In this document: in pieces, positions 10,544-22,067 of the stretch
Position numbering within the stretch: the first letter of the stretch is position 1
Layout: each line of letters opens with the position of its first letter
Assembly (NCBI GenBank): GCA_037042915.1
Contig: CM073193.1
Span: forward strand, 5,208,001 to 5,272,000
DNA: 64,000 bases
Reading direction: 5' to 3'
DNA from: Auricularia sp. M13
Taxonomy: Eukaryota > Basidiomycota > Agaricomycetes > Auriculariales > Auriculariaceae
The notes under the pieces: model-generated
What the model saw: the letters and a program-made list of their open reading frames with translations, nothing else
Told to the model about the DNA's origin: nothing
Database searches by the model: none
Position numbers and translations under genes: made by a program

Positions 10544-13163
10544 ACACATCACCACACTCGTCTTCGCACCCGCCACAAAATCTGTACAATCTCATCTCAT
10601 CTCATTTTTCGTTTGTTGTTTGTTGTTCTTGTTTTGTTTTGTCTGGTCGCCGGTACGCTATCTTGCTGTAGGATTTTTTTGACTCGCTCGCTCGCCCCCC
10701 TCCCTCATCTCACTCTCACTCTCTCATAGTCGCTGGCTGGGTCGGGGATATGGTGCTTTTTTACGTTTCATGTTTTGTGCGTTTGTTTTTTTACTCCACG
10801 CCACTCTCACCCTCATGACGCGCCCACCCCGTCTTGCTATCCCGTATTTTGCTATCGCTCCATCCTCTCCATCGCCCTCACGCCCCATATCTCACGCTTC
10901 ATCTTCGCCTCGTCATATCGCTCACGATCCTCTTCTTTTACTGCGTCCCGCCGCATGCCCCCCAATGTCAATGTACAAGATTACTGCAACATACATACAT
11001 AGTGCTGAGTTCAATCCAATCGCAACTCTCAGTGCCTGGAATGTTGGGGCGACCGTTCCAGATGGGAGCACCGGAGAATATGGCGCGAGCATGCAGGATC
11101 CAGGCTCGCAGGATGCAAGGCTGATTGGTGGGTTCGCGTTCGCAGTGCAGATAAGAGGGGGATGTTGGACGAAACTTGCACGTTGGGGTGGTTCGCGAGG
11201 TTCGCGAGGTTCCCTTCCCTTCCCGATTGCGCCCTGATAGGGCCGAGAGCCACGGGGTGCTGTCTATCGCTGGCGGCGATGACGTTGCACTTGGCTAATG
11301 GGCCTCGAGGCTGCCTCGTTGCGCTGGCTTGGTCCGCCGGAGCCGGGCGTAAAGGGCCGTCTGCCGCGTTTCGCTGCAACTCTGAGTCTGAAGCAATAAA
11401 TAGGCTGGCGCGTAGCGTGCGATGCTGCGTTCAAGGGACAGTTGTCCTAGACGTACTCTTAGCTATGATATCTAAATGGATGTGCAGACAATCTCATTGA
11501 CGTCTCTGGTTCGGGATCTGCTAGCGAGATATTCACCGACATGCGAGCTGGTAGGCCACACAGAGTGCAGTAACCTCAAATCAGCGTTTTAGTGCGCATG
11601 ATAATACACAAGACAGCGTTCTCATCACTCCTCGCCATTTTATCTGCTCGGGAGAGCAAGGGCGGACGCGGGAGCGCGAATCTCCAGCCAACGGCTCAAC
11701 GAGATAGATGATCTTGGTCCGCTCAGCGCAGTCCTAAAACGTAAGGCAGCCGAGTTCCCGGACAGAGTGTGAGGTAACACCCACCGCGTCTCGCGTAGAT
11801 AATGCCCTTCGACCTCAGCTGATCTCGACGAGCAAAGGACGCGTCAGCGAGTACAAAATGCACGCACCGTTGTCCGACATCGGCGCTCGGGACGTGCGCG
11901 TCCTCACCTCTTGCCCCGTTCCTGTACTCGCCTCTCCTTCAGCTTGGAAGAACGCTGTAGTAGCCCATCGGTCTTACAGTGAATTGCAGTTGCCACAAAG
12001 AGCTGAGAGTCTGCAACCGTTGCCACAAAGAGCCACGGGTCGTCATCCTCCGCTCAATGGCCAGCTGGCCGCCCCGCTTCCCTGGCGCGTCATCGCCCTG
12101 ACTCACGCGACCGCATACAGTCTCTCACTCTGGCATTCTGCAGTCTCCAACTCCATGGCGACTACTAGTAGGGTCTCGCATCACACACTCAGGGAGACTC
12201 ATCGTTGCCGCCTTGCCACAGACACCGCGACGACAGGGACGACTCACTGCGCCCGACACCTGGGTAACCTCGTTGCTGCTCTATGCACTGTCCTCGCTGA
12301 TGCATACTTCGTTTAATTGGTTATACTTCAGACGCTGACCATGGACATCCCACGTTGCATGCGCTGCCGTTCGCGTGGCAACTTGCCACCCCGCGCGGCG
12401 CGTATTCAACGCACAACGCATCGCCCAGCTGCATCCCCAGCACCGCTCTCCTCAAGCCTCATGTCGCACTGTCGATGGCGACGAAGACACCTGGTACTGT
12501 ACACGTTGCGCAGCCGGCGCGTGGAGTCGGCGCTGCGTTACATTTCGTCCTCCCCATCCAAATCAGTAGTGCTTATATTCCTTCTCCCTCCCTTCTGCCC
12601 CGCGTCTTCCAGCGTCCCCATCATCAGCATGCAGCAACGCAATATCCCGTGCACTCACGCAGGACCATCGCCATCCCGTCTATCCGGCTCGTGATTCTTC
12701 CCCGACCACTCAAAACCAGAGTCGCCTCAGACTGGCGCACGCGATTAAAACAACAGCAGCGCGCCCCACAGGCAAGCAGCGCCGTATGATACATTCATTC
12801 TGAATCGCTATGACCAAAACAGGGGGGCGAGGCGAGGCACAGACAGGTCCGGCTAAAACACATACATGGGGGGGTTGGGTTGGGTGGGGCGTCGTCGTCG
12901 TGTGGATGAGGTGAGTGGTGCGTTACACTGGCTAGCTGATCAGGAAAGAGAAAAGCAAGAGGAAACAGACAAACAAAAAAGAAAACAAGTGGTATGCATA
13001 AGATTCCCAAAGAGAGAGAGACGGCGAGACGAGTCGGTGATATGGGTGAGTGAAAGATGCGCACGCAGATTTCCTTCGTCGTTCGTTCGTTCGTTCGTTC
13101 TAGATATCCTGGCAGTCAGCTCGGCTTCGACGGTTGTGGAGTAGAGGTGAGGCGAGGGGCCGA
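10544..13163. other. Intergenic region without a supported gene
   Basis: About 2.6 kb. The first part is pyrimidine-rich 3' UTR-like sequence after the gene ending at 10543. Plus-strand frames at 11858-12316 and 12355-12789 are open but show no recognisable domain, no splice-consistent extension and no paralogue. The last 370 bp hold G-rich and simple repeats, including a GTTC/TTCG tetranucleotide run near 13078-13101, in the 3' UTR of the minus-strand gene that ends at 13164. Confidence 0.45.
13078..13101. repeat. TTCG tetranucleotide microsatellite
   Basis: About five to six tandem copies of a cgtt/ttcg unit in the presumed 3' UTR of the large J-like gene. Confidence 0.7.
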
Positions 13164-16100
13164 CTACGAGGACGACGCGAGCGCGCCCTGGACGCTCATG
13201 AGCTCGTTCAAGCAGCGCACGACGAACCCGACGCCGTTCTTGATCTCCTCCCGCTCGCCCTCCGCGCACTTGGGCAGCCACCGGCTCTCGAACCGGTCCG
13301 GGTGCCAGCGCAGCAGCGCCTCGCGCAGCCGCTCCTTGTGGCCCTTGCCTTGGCTGTGCGTCGGCGACAGGATGAAGTTCGCGATGCTCCCGTTGACGAG
13401 CCCCTCGGCGTGCCGCGGGGGCAGGATCATCGGCCACGGGATGTCCGTCCACCGCAGCGGCGCCTTGGCCGCCTTGTCCGGCAGCGCGCCCCACGCCTTC
13501 TCGTACGCCGCCCACGCGCGCTCCATCCCGCCGGCCGTGGCGAAGCTCGCGGCGGCGGGCGGCACACCGGGGATCGATGTCTGCCCGGCGGAGAACGGCG
13601 GCGGCGAGCCGGGGAAGGACGACGTGTTGGCCGACGACGACGAGGACGACGCGCGCCGGCGCTCCTTCTCGTCGTCCTCCTGCCGCTTGCGCTCCTGGTA
13701 CCGCCGCCGCGCCTCGTCCTCGCGCCGCGCGAACTCCTGCTCGCGCTGCAGCTGCTCCGCCTCGCGCTTCAGCCGCTCGCGCTCGCGGTCCGCCGCCTCG
13801 CGGTTGCGCCGCGCGCGCTCGTCCGCCTCCCGCCTCGCGGCCTCGCGCTTCTGCTCCTCGCGCCTAGCACGGTCGATGCGTTCTTGTTCCTCGCGACGCG
13901 CCCGCTCAACACGCTCCAGCTCCTCGCGGCGCGCACGCTCCAGCTCCTCCCGGCGCGCCCTCTCAACGCGCTCGAGCTCAGCGCGCTTCTGCCGCTCCTC
14001 AGCCTCGCGCCTTAGCCGCTCGCGCTCCTCCGCCTCGCGTTTCTGCTGCGCGCGATCCTCAGCCTCGCGTTCGCGCTTCAGCCGCTCGCGTTCGCGCTCC
14101 TCCGCAGCCTCGCGTTCGCGCCGCTGCCGCTCGCGGTCCTCCGACTCGCGCCGCTGCTGCGCGCGGTTGTCCGCGTCGGCCTGCTTGCGGTCAGCCTCAG
14201 CCAGCTCGCGCTGCTTGCGCTCAGCCTCAGCCCGGCGCTCAGCATTAACCAGGTCGGCAGGCCTCGACTGCGCTAACGGCGTCGCAGGCTTCGCATCCCC
14301 CAGAGCCGAAGGCGGCACCGTCGCATACGGCGAAGGCGGGGGGACCGTCGCATACGGCGAAGGCGGGTGTACCGCCGCATACGCCGAAGACGGGGGGACC
14401 GCCGCATACGACGAAGGCGTCCCCGTCGCACTACTCGCACTCGCCCTGCGCTGCGGTCCCACCTCCGCGCGCTCGCCCGCATTGAACGTCATCGAGTACG
14501 TCGACGACCGTTTCTGCATCGTCGTCGTAGGGGGAGCGGGAGCGTCGTCGGTGTTGTACGAGTTCTCTCTGTGGACGGCCGGGCGCGGGGGGCGCGGGCG
14601 CGCGCCGGGTATGTCGACCGGCACACTTCCCCTTTCCTGTGCCGGCGTGCGGTGTACGGGTGCTGCTGTCGTCGTCGTCGTCGCGTCGGGCATAGTCGCG
14701 GCGCGGCGTAACGGTGATGGGTCCGAGGTGGCGTTGGAGGCAGCATTGGAGGACGCCGCAAAGCGCGTAGGCGGAAACGCCCTATCCATCTCCCCCTCCC
14801 CCTCGCCCTCCCCATCCCCCTCCTCACTCCCACCATCCCCATCCCCATCCCCATCCTCCTCATCCTCATCCTCAGTAGCACTCCCATCATCCCCATCACG
14901 CTCACGGTCCTCATCCTCTTCCTGAGCAGAAGCAGGCCGCCGCCCCGAGCCCGAGCGCAACCGCACCGCGCGCTCGCGCTCCACCTTGCCCCTCTCCCAC
15001 GCCTCGCGCGACTCGGCGCGCTTGCGCTGCGCCTCCTCGCGCCGCTCCTTCTCGCGCGCGAGCGCCGCAGCGCGCTCCTCCGCGCTCCTTGCATGCAACG
15101 CGGTGTGCGCGCTCTCCTCCTGCGCACCAGAATTGCCGGCGTTGGCACCAGAGTTGGAGTTGCCGGCGTTGGCACCAGCACCAGCGCCTCCGTTGCCCGA
15201 GTTAGAGTTGCCAGCACCAGCGTTGGCGCCAGAGTTGCCAGCGCCGCTGTTGCCGGCAGCGGTATCAACACTCGCGCTCCTCTGCCTCTTCTGACTCTGA
15301 ATCTGCTCCATCGCAATCTCCTGCTCGGCTCTAAAGTTCTCCTCCCACAGCTCCGGCGGGAGCGGCAGATCCCCAAACCCGCCTCCATCCGCACCGGACG
15401 AGGACGAATACAGGCCGCCGGACGACGCAGAATACAGGCCGCCGGACGACGCAGAATACAGGCCGGACGACGCAGAATACAGGCCGCCGGACGACGCAGA
15501 ATAAAGCGCGGACGACGCAGAATAAAGCGCGGCCGACGAGCCATTATGGTTCTGATGGTGGGCGGACGGCGGGTGCGGGTTCCGGCGCGACGCCTCCTCG
15601 CGCCCGATCGCGTCCTGCAGGTTCCCGTCCTCGAGCGCCTGCAGCGTCGCCATCTGCTGCTCGAAGTCGGCCTTGACGCGCGCGCGCTCTTCCGCGAACG
15701 TCTCCATTGCTGCAGCAGGCGGGTGAGTGAGCGACAAGGGAAGGGAGGGAAGGGTGGACGAGCAGGATGGAAAGAAAAAGGAAATGAAAGGAAAGGAAAG
15801 GAAAGGGGAGGTGAAGCCGACGGTATATAAAGAAAGAAAGGAAAGAAAGGAAAGAAAGCAAGCCGCCAACCCAACAACACAAAAAGAAAAAGGAAAAGAA
15901 AAAAAGGCGGGCCTCAAACCGAATCAAGAACAACGCAGAACGCAGAACGAAGACCAAAATGAAGTACGAAGAACGAAGAACGAAGCCAAAAAAAAAAAAA
16001 AGCGCACAACACCAATTAAAAGAACAGCAAGACTCACCAACATCATCCCGGACCTGCGCCTTCGCCTCGCGTTCGGCAATATCGACCCACTTGTACTGGA

Positions 16101-17627
16101 ACTCGTCCTCGACCAGCTTCTTCTGCGCCTCGAAGCGCGCGACGTGCTCCTGCCGCAGCACGCGCACCCACTCCGCCGCGTCCGTCCCGAGCTCCGCGCC
16201 GATCGTCACCGCGCCGCGGCGGGTCGAGGTCGAGGAGGAGCGCGAGGGGCGCGGGGTGTCGTAAGTGGAGGTGGAGGTGCGCGGGGGTGTGTCGTAAGTG
16301 GATGCGCGGTTGGTAGCGGTGGAGGTGGAGGTGGAGGTGGACGTAGACGAAATGGCCTCGTGTGTCGACCCGCGCCGCGCAGGCGTCGCATCCGGCATCG
16401 TATGCGGGAAGAGCTGCGGGCTGCTCGGCGGCGAGTCGCTCGTCGGATAATTCGGCAAAAACGTCGACGCGCCCGCACCGGGGCTGGGCGCATGCCCTCC
16501 GACCTTGGGACTGCTGGCGTACATGCTGTTGCTGCTGCCCGGGCGGCTGCCGCGCGCGGCGTTCATCGTCGAGCTCGCGCCGGCGGAGAGGGAGGTCTGG
16601 ATGCGGCCGAGCGCGTCGCGCTCCTTCTCGCGGTTCTCCGCGGCGGCCTCCTCGTGCGCGCGGTCGTACTCGGCGCTGGGCGGGTGCCAGATCTTCTGGC
16701 CCGCGGCGCTGCGCGGCGTAGACGGGGCGCGGCTGAGCTCGGGCACGGTGCTCAGGCTGCTGACGTGCGCGTGCGCCGCGGCGCCGGGGCGCAGGCCGGT
16801 ATTCGACGGCTCGCGGCGCAGCGTCGAGGCGGTCGGCGAGGACGAGAGCGGGACGGCGCTGCGGAGCGACTCCAACGAGGGTTTGGGCGCCAAGGCGGCG
16901 GGCGAGCTGGGCGGCGACGCGTCCGGGCGCGGCTTCCATATGCGCGGCTTCTCCGTCGACGTCGAGTCCATGGCGGCGCGCGCCCAGTCGTCGTGCAGCG
17001 GCAGCGTGGGCCGCGTCTTGGGGCCGCGGTCGCCCAAGGAACGGTCGCGGTCGGAGCCGCTGCCGTAGCTGCCGCTGGGGTAGAAGCCCGTCCTGCCGGG
17101 CGAGCCGGACAGCGCGGACTGCGTCTGCGAGCGCTGGGGCACGGGCACGGGGATCGGGCGCGCGGCGGTGGGCGGGGGCTCGGACCGCTGGGCGCTGAGC
17201 GGCGGCGGCGGCTTGCGTTGTTGGGTGCTGGAGGTGGAGGAGAGGGGCACGGTGCCCGCGCCCGGCGGCGGCCGGTAGGGGTGGGCGGCGAACGGCGGGT
17301 CCGCAACGGGCACGCGCTCGTGCCGCAGAGAATGGTGCGCGTACATCGGCGCTGCTGCTGCGGGCGACTGCAAAGAGTATGAGGACAAGGACAAGGACAA
17401 GGAGGCGTGCACAAGGCCAGACAGAGACAGTCACAACGCACCTCATCCTCGTGCTCGTCGTCCGTGCTCGCGTACTCTTCCTCGTGCTCCGCAGCGGTGC
17501 CATACGCTGGGCGCTGGACGTATGCATAGCGGGCGGGGCTGTAGGGCTGCTGCTGGGGTGCGGGCGGCGGCTGCGGCGGGCGGGTCATTGCGACGGGGCC
17601 CCCGGCATGGTAGGGCTTGTGCGACAT
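13164..17627 (-). CDS. Large coiled-coil protein with C-terminal J-like (HPD) module (1353 aa)
   Basis: Exons on the minus strand: 17627-17442, 17367-16038, 15709-13164; introns of 74 and 328 nt, phases consistent (junctions DEHEDE-SPAAAAP and RDDVA-METF). The first half is Ser/Pro-rich and disordered. The middle has SASSGGLY repeats, an acidic/Gly stretch and a long Glu/Arg/Lys/Gln-rich region that should form a coiled coil. The last 110 residues are folded-looking: WTDIPWPMIL, then FILSPTHSQGKGHKERLREA and LRWHPDRFESRW. The HPD tripeptide (about residues 1308-1310) after a basic helix is the J-domain signature; the IPWP...LRWHPDRF arrangement resembles the C terminus of NFKBIL1-type proteins. 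The role may be co-chaperone-like or RNA-related; not proven. The long open frames on the plus strand here are shadows of GC-rich codons. A shorter paralogue is at 27183-29203. Confidence 0.82.
15399..15540 (-). repeat. In-frame 18-24 bp tandem repeats (SASSGGLY)
   Basis: At least six tandem units read LYSASSGG, LYSASSG or ALYSASS on the minus strand. Units differ by 3 or 6 nt, so length changes keep frame. This is a likely polymorphic coding minisatellite. Confidence 0.75.
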
Positions 17628-20041
17628 CGCGGGGCGGGCGGCGGCGGGCGGCACGGGCGTTCAGAACGCGCGGGCGGCGGCGGCGGCGGCGGCCATGCTG
17701 CAGCGGTTGCGAACAGGGGAAGAAAGAGAGGCGAACCCGCGGCTGAGATCCTCGGATCGCGGCGCGGCCGCCCAGTCTGAGTCTGCCCTTCATTCAATTC
17801 ATCCGTAGACTCTGAGTACCCAGCCAGCTCACAACGCTTAAAGTCTCCACTCGCCGTCATCGCCGTCCCACATCCCCCATCCCCATCCCCACCCCCCGAT
17901 CCAGTTCCGGCACCCAGCCCGCGCGATACAGCGGAGGTCACGAGTTCGGATGCCCGGCCCTGCTTCCCATCCCCATCCTCGACCCATCAGAATTTCCATA
18001 TGCATTCTCAGTCCATGCTGGCCCTGCAGCAGGAATTCCGGCGGACACTGATACACTCCATACCGTGCCCTGCCCACCCGCAATGCTGGAAACGCCTATC
18101 TCGCGTCGCGTCAATACCCTGGCCCGCGGCTGGATCTACTTTCGGGGGATGCACGTGTATCCAGCATCCACCCCCCCAGCCAGCCTCGTCGCTTATCCAC
18201 GTCCGTTCTCTACACGTGTCCGCCGGGCGTCATCCGTTCCCAGGCTCCTGCGCTCCGCGGACTGCGCTGTGTAACTACTTGCGGCTATTTTGTTCAACTC
18301 ACTGTGTAACTACTTGCGGCTCTTTTATTCAACTCTCATGATCACCCAGTCCTGTCACTACTAGTCTAGAGTAGCATATGCGGTTGAAGTGACTACCGTA
18401 CTCTAGGCAGAGCTGGCATCTGCTCGCTCCGACTGTTGCCTTGTGTTCTCATGCCCCTCAGGCGCTGTACAGTCAGGACTGAATTTCACTTTCACCGTCT
18501 TCGAAGTCGACGCACCCGAACGCCGACCCCAGACTCAGCGCACGGATATTCGCTGTCACCCACTGGCAGGACATTACGGGTCAGACAGTCTGAGAAACCC
18601 CCTTCCCGAGCGGTTTCCAGGTCCCAAAGCTCAAATCCTGGCACGTGAATTGCACGGACGGCTCCGAAGTCCTCCGAGTCGCAAACGTTTTCAATATTAA
18701 TGCTACTAGTAAGTCCCGGTCATCCCGATTCCCCAAGTCCAACCGCCGTCTTGTCAATGCCCTCCAGCAAGGCGCGCATACATATCTCGCTCATGAACCT
18801 TCTAAGTTCACAGGACCGTCCGTACACAAGGAGATAGATAAGTATTCACCGTGAGTGTGACTGCCCGGTCCAGTAAACCATTATGTACAGTAATCTCGAT
18901 CCACTGGCAGGGAAGCTGTGAAAGTTGCATCTCGTCGGGCGACCACCTGCCTCAAAAGTCACTAGTCAAGTCTCAGCCGCTCGGACAGTGGATGAAGTTA
19001 TACCGTCTTGTCGTCGCGGAGGTCTCGCAGTTCGGGAGGCACGGCAGCGGGCTCGAAGGCGAACATGTGCAGGCCGCACAATGCAAGGCGTGACGGTCGT
19101 GTGGTAAGTAGGAGAGACCAGAAAGTCACAAGAAGCAGTCGGTCCCGGGCGACGACAGAGGATGCGGGGCCTCGGCGCACATCATTGGCCTTGAGCACCT
19201 CGCAAAGGCAAAGTGTAAACATGAACATAAGCATGTCGAGAGGCCGATGAAGCGGGTTACCGGTGGTAGCAGTGGAGGAGGCACTGTGCAATTAAAGATA
19301 GCGGCGCGACGGACGTGGTGAAGGCGCACGCTTTGAACAGCCGGGCCTAAGCGGGCAGGCTGGAACTGATCATGATGACGAGCGGGCGGTAGCGAGGGAT
19401 GGGCTGCGGCGTATGTGAGCAGCGCGGGCGCGTCGACCTTGGCTGGACGGGCGACGAACATCCAGCAGAGCGCGGTGGCTCGGCAGCTAGGAGCGACGGG
19501 CTATCATGATCAACATTTGCGGATTCGGCATTCTGAACGCGAAATTGACTTTTCCTCTCGCCAGCCGCTCCAGTGGGGAGGATGCTTAGAACGATTCAGA
19601 TGGACGCCTTTGGACAGAACAGAAGTCGTATTCATCGATGTCATAGCGCGTCGGAGGCCTTGAGTTTGCGCGAGCGCAGGAGACAAGAAAACGGACGGTA
19701 TGACATGGGGTCATGATGGGGAGTAGCAGCGGAACGGCGCTGGTGAGTGAGTCATTCCTTCGAGTGTAGGTTAGGCGCGAGAGATGTTCGAGGTACGACA
19801 TGGACTCGTGCGCACCACAATTAAACAAGCCCAGCGGCGGCAAGCAGCCAGACACTAAGTGGCAACGTCGTTCCACTGGCGTCGCGCGGAGACGGCCGTG
19901 CGGACCACGGAGCCCGGCCCCTTTACGCCCGTGTTGACGTCACCACTAGTAGTAACGGTCGGTTCCGACGGCGATCAGCGGATATTAGCACTTCGTCACC
20001 GAAACATCAGTTACAGTACACCTCACCTCCTCAGAGTCAGA
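17628..20041. other. Intergenic region without a supported gene
   Basis: About 2.4 kb. Several short frames on both strands are open (for example minus 19461-19126), but none shows a recognisable motif, paralogue or coherent splice chain. A 35-bp tandem duplication lies at 18267-18336. A tRNA-like string near 17940 was rejected. Nothing else seen. Confidence 0.4.
18267..18336. repeat. Two tandem copies of a 35-bp unit
   Basis: The unit begins ctgtgtaactacttgcggct and is repeated back to back with three differences. The surrounding region has no gene. Confidence 0.75.
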
Positions 20042-20504
20042 ATGCCGCGCCTCGAATGGCATTTGCACTCCGTGTCCAGCGCGCACGGGCTGCAGGGGAG
20101 CTACATGATCACCTTCTTCCTCGGGGACATCCCAGACTCCATCGAGGAATGGTCGACGTCGGACGCGCTGCTCGGCGTTGTCTGCCAGTACTGCGACTCG
20201 GCCCCCGTTCCCCCGGAATACGACTACGACCTCCAGCGCTGCATCCCCTTGCAAAAGGCGCTCAGACGCGCAGGCTTTCGCGACTCGGACGTCGTCTTGC
20301 CGTTCCTGCGCAAGAACATCCGCTGGAGGGTTCAGATGGTACGTACTCTATGCCGGCTTGCCTTCTCGCAGGCTCATCTGCCCCTTTGCCCAGGCGAACG
20401 GCGACGTTGTCGACCCCAAGGACTTCCCGTCGCATCGCGTCTATTTCTCCAGCAGAACCGAGGAGCAGAAGCTGGCTGATGAGCTTACAAAGTACCCCCT
20501 GTAA
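20042..20504 (+). CDS. Solo tyrosinase C-terminal-domain protein B (135 aa)
   Basis: Exons 20042-20338 and 20394-20504 with a 55-nt phase-0 intron. The product begins MPRLEWHLHSVSSAHGLQGS, has ITFFLGDIPDS, and exon 1 ends FLRKNIRWRVQM. Exon 2 starts ANGDVVDPKDFPSHRVYF, which aligns with the final exon of the full tyrosinase ([18 protein letters not shown]). Intron position and phase are the same in both. Unlike proteins A and C it keeps a CxxC pair, CQYC at residues 48-51, at the place where the full tyrosinase has CANC. In Aspergillus oryzae tyrosinase a CxxC in the C-terminal domain takes part in copper loading, so this copy might still bind copper (inference). It starts block B and faces toward the F-box copy at 22-23 kb. 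Confidence 0.8.
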
Positions 20505-20786
20505 CTTTGGGGCCCCGTGATATCCAGTATCCATGTTTAATAGACTTCCCGTGCCCTGTTGCGACTTGCGTGCGCTCCGAGTCGGTACAGTACACGACAT
20601 CGACCGCCTTACTGAAAGCTTATCTGTGGCTGCCATATGTAGTGGCAGCACGTTTGGCAATGATCCCATGGCCGCTCTTCCAGGCACACTAGTTGGGCCT
20701 CGGTCCGAGAGATCGATATTAAGTACGATGACTTATATCCCGTCCAAAGTACATAGTGCAAGCCTGCGTTGCACAAGTTGTAAAAA

Positions 20787-21249
20787 TGGCCGTGGATTGG
20801 TACCTCCGCACCATCTGGAACGAGCTGCGCCTCCGTCATCCTCTACTTCCTGCGCACCGTCCCTGTTCGCCGACACCCAGATCGCGATGCACGTCTTCTG
20901 CACATCCGACGCGCCCGAACACGACCGCCCCATCCGCACCATCAACAGACTCCTCAAGCGCGAGCTGCCGGCTGACCGCTGGATGAAGCCGGCCGTTCCT
21001 TCGTGAGAATTTGCATTGGAGGATCCTGAAGGTATGTCACGGTAGAATCGCAATGCACGCCAGCGTGTGTCGCCCATGCGCTTTTAACCTTCAAGTTGTG
21101 CGGCGGCGTTGACTGAGCACTGTGCAGCTGAACGACATCGCCATCGACCCTAAAGACGTCCCGTCGCTCCGGGTGGCCGCCGAAGGAGCAGGACGGCAGC
21201 GAGGACCAGCAGACGGTGTACCCCTTATCCGAGTCCATGTAAATCAAAC
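20787..21249 (+). pseudogene. Decayed solo tyrosinase C-terminal-domain gene
   Basis: Follows the intact copy in tandem. From an ATG at 20787 the start MAVDWYLRTIWNEL resembles the family opening. Further matches are spread over different frames: SVILYFLRTVP, then APEHDRPIRTINRLLKRELP, then ENLHWRILK right before a GTATGT donor near 21021. A second exon from about 21127 reads LNDIAIDPKDVPSLRV and then shifts frame before a YPLSESM end. At least two or three frame changes are needed, so this is a pseudogene. It occupies the same relative place as the fragment at 6176-6269 in block A. Confidence 0.7.
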
Positions 21250-22067
21250 CCGTTTTAATCTTTCCGTTTTATGTCATATTATGAATGTACTACCCGAGTG
21301 CGATTTAGGCGAGATGTAGTGTACTTTATTGGCACGGCACAGCGTATCGGATGCAGAATGTCGAGGTGACAGAAAACTAGAACAAGTAGCGGGAAGTCAA
21401 CAATGGACGGTGGACAGAGCGGATAGCGGATACGAGACAACGTGGCGAAAGGGGAAAAGCTAGAGCTACGAGCAAAGCGCGAGAGGGACGGGACAGAACC
21501 GTGATAACCTAGAGCTACGAGATACCGGCAGAGAAAAATATGAAAGGCGCGAGAGAGAGCAAAACAGTAGAGAGCGTGGAGCGGCGCGAGGGTACATTGC
21601 ACAGCGAGGGAATGAGGGTGGGCGTGGACGATGAGGGACAAATACTGGGAGAGCGAGCGTGGGGTGTACAGCTGTGTGTATCGTTGACAGAGATGGAAAG
21701 CGTGTGGGTATTCGTAGGACCGGGATGGGGTATCCGTGCCGAGTGTGCGCGAGAGCAGGAAAGTGGGAAGATGAGAAGATGATGAGGGACGACAAAGGAT
21801 AGCGGAGAGCGCGGGCAGAAGATGAAGATGAGAGCAAGAGACGCGGAAACGTATAGGAAATTTTGAAGACGAGAGGAGAGCAGGCAAGTGACGAGTGGGA
21901 TGAAAGCACGAGCGGGGAAAGGTGGGAAGAGCGAGACAGACCGGAAAAGAAAGCAATGAGGAAAGACGAGAGCGAGAGAGATGGGGAGAAGATACGTGGA
22001 TGCAAAACGGTCTGGTAGTAGGAACTTGCCGCATGGTAGAGCGCTGCAGGCGTAGGCGGCGCGGCGT
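21250..22067. other. Purine-rich flank, 3' side of F-box copy 2
   Basis: Purine-rich on the plus strand from about 21350 to 22050. Its complement is pyrimidine-rich and related to 5580-6120 beside F-box copy 1. The shared core is ggaaagcgtgtgggtattcg near 21696 here, read in complement. Open frames on both strands reflect base bias. No gene called. Confidence 0.6.

Noticed and set aside
11858-12789. Several plus-strand ORFs of 125-152 codons
   Set aside because: Overlap one another in different frames, no recognisable domain, no paralogue.
13057-17382. Long plus-strand open frames (up to 622 codons) opposite the large J-like gene
   Set aside because: They are Arg/Ser/Ala-rich antisense shadows of GC-rich, low-complexity minus-strand codons; the minus frame has coherent introns, repeats and the conserved HPD end.
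17880-17975. tRNA-like string (ggtcacgagttcggatgc)
   Set aside because: Resembles a B box only; no A box, no acceptor stem and no cloverleaf could be drawn.
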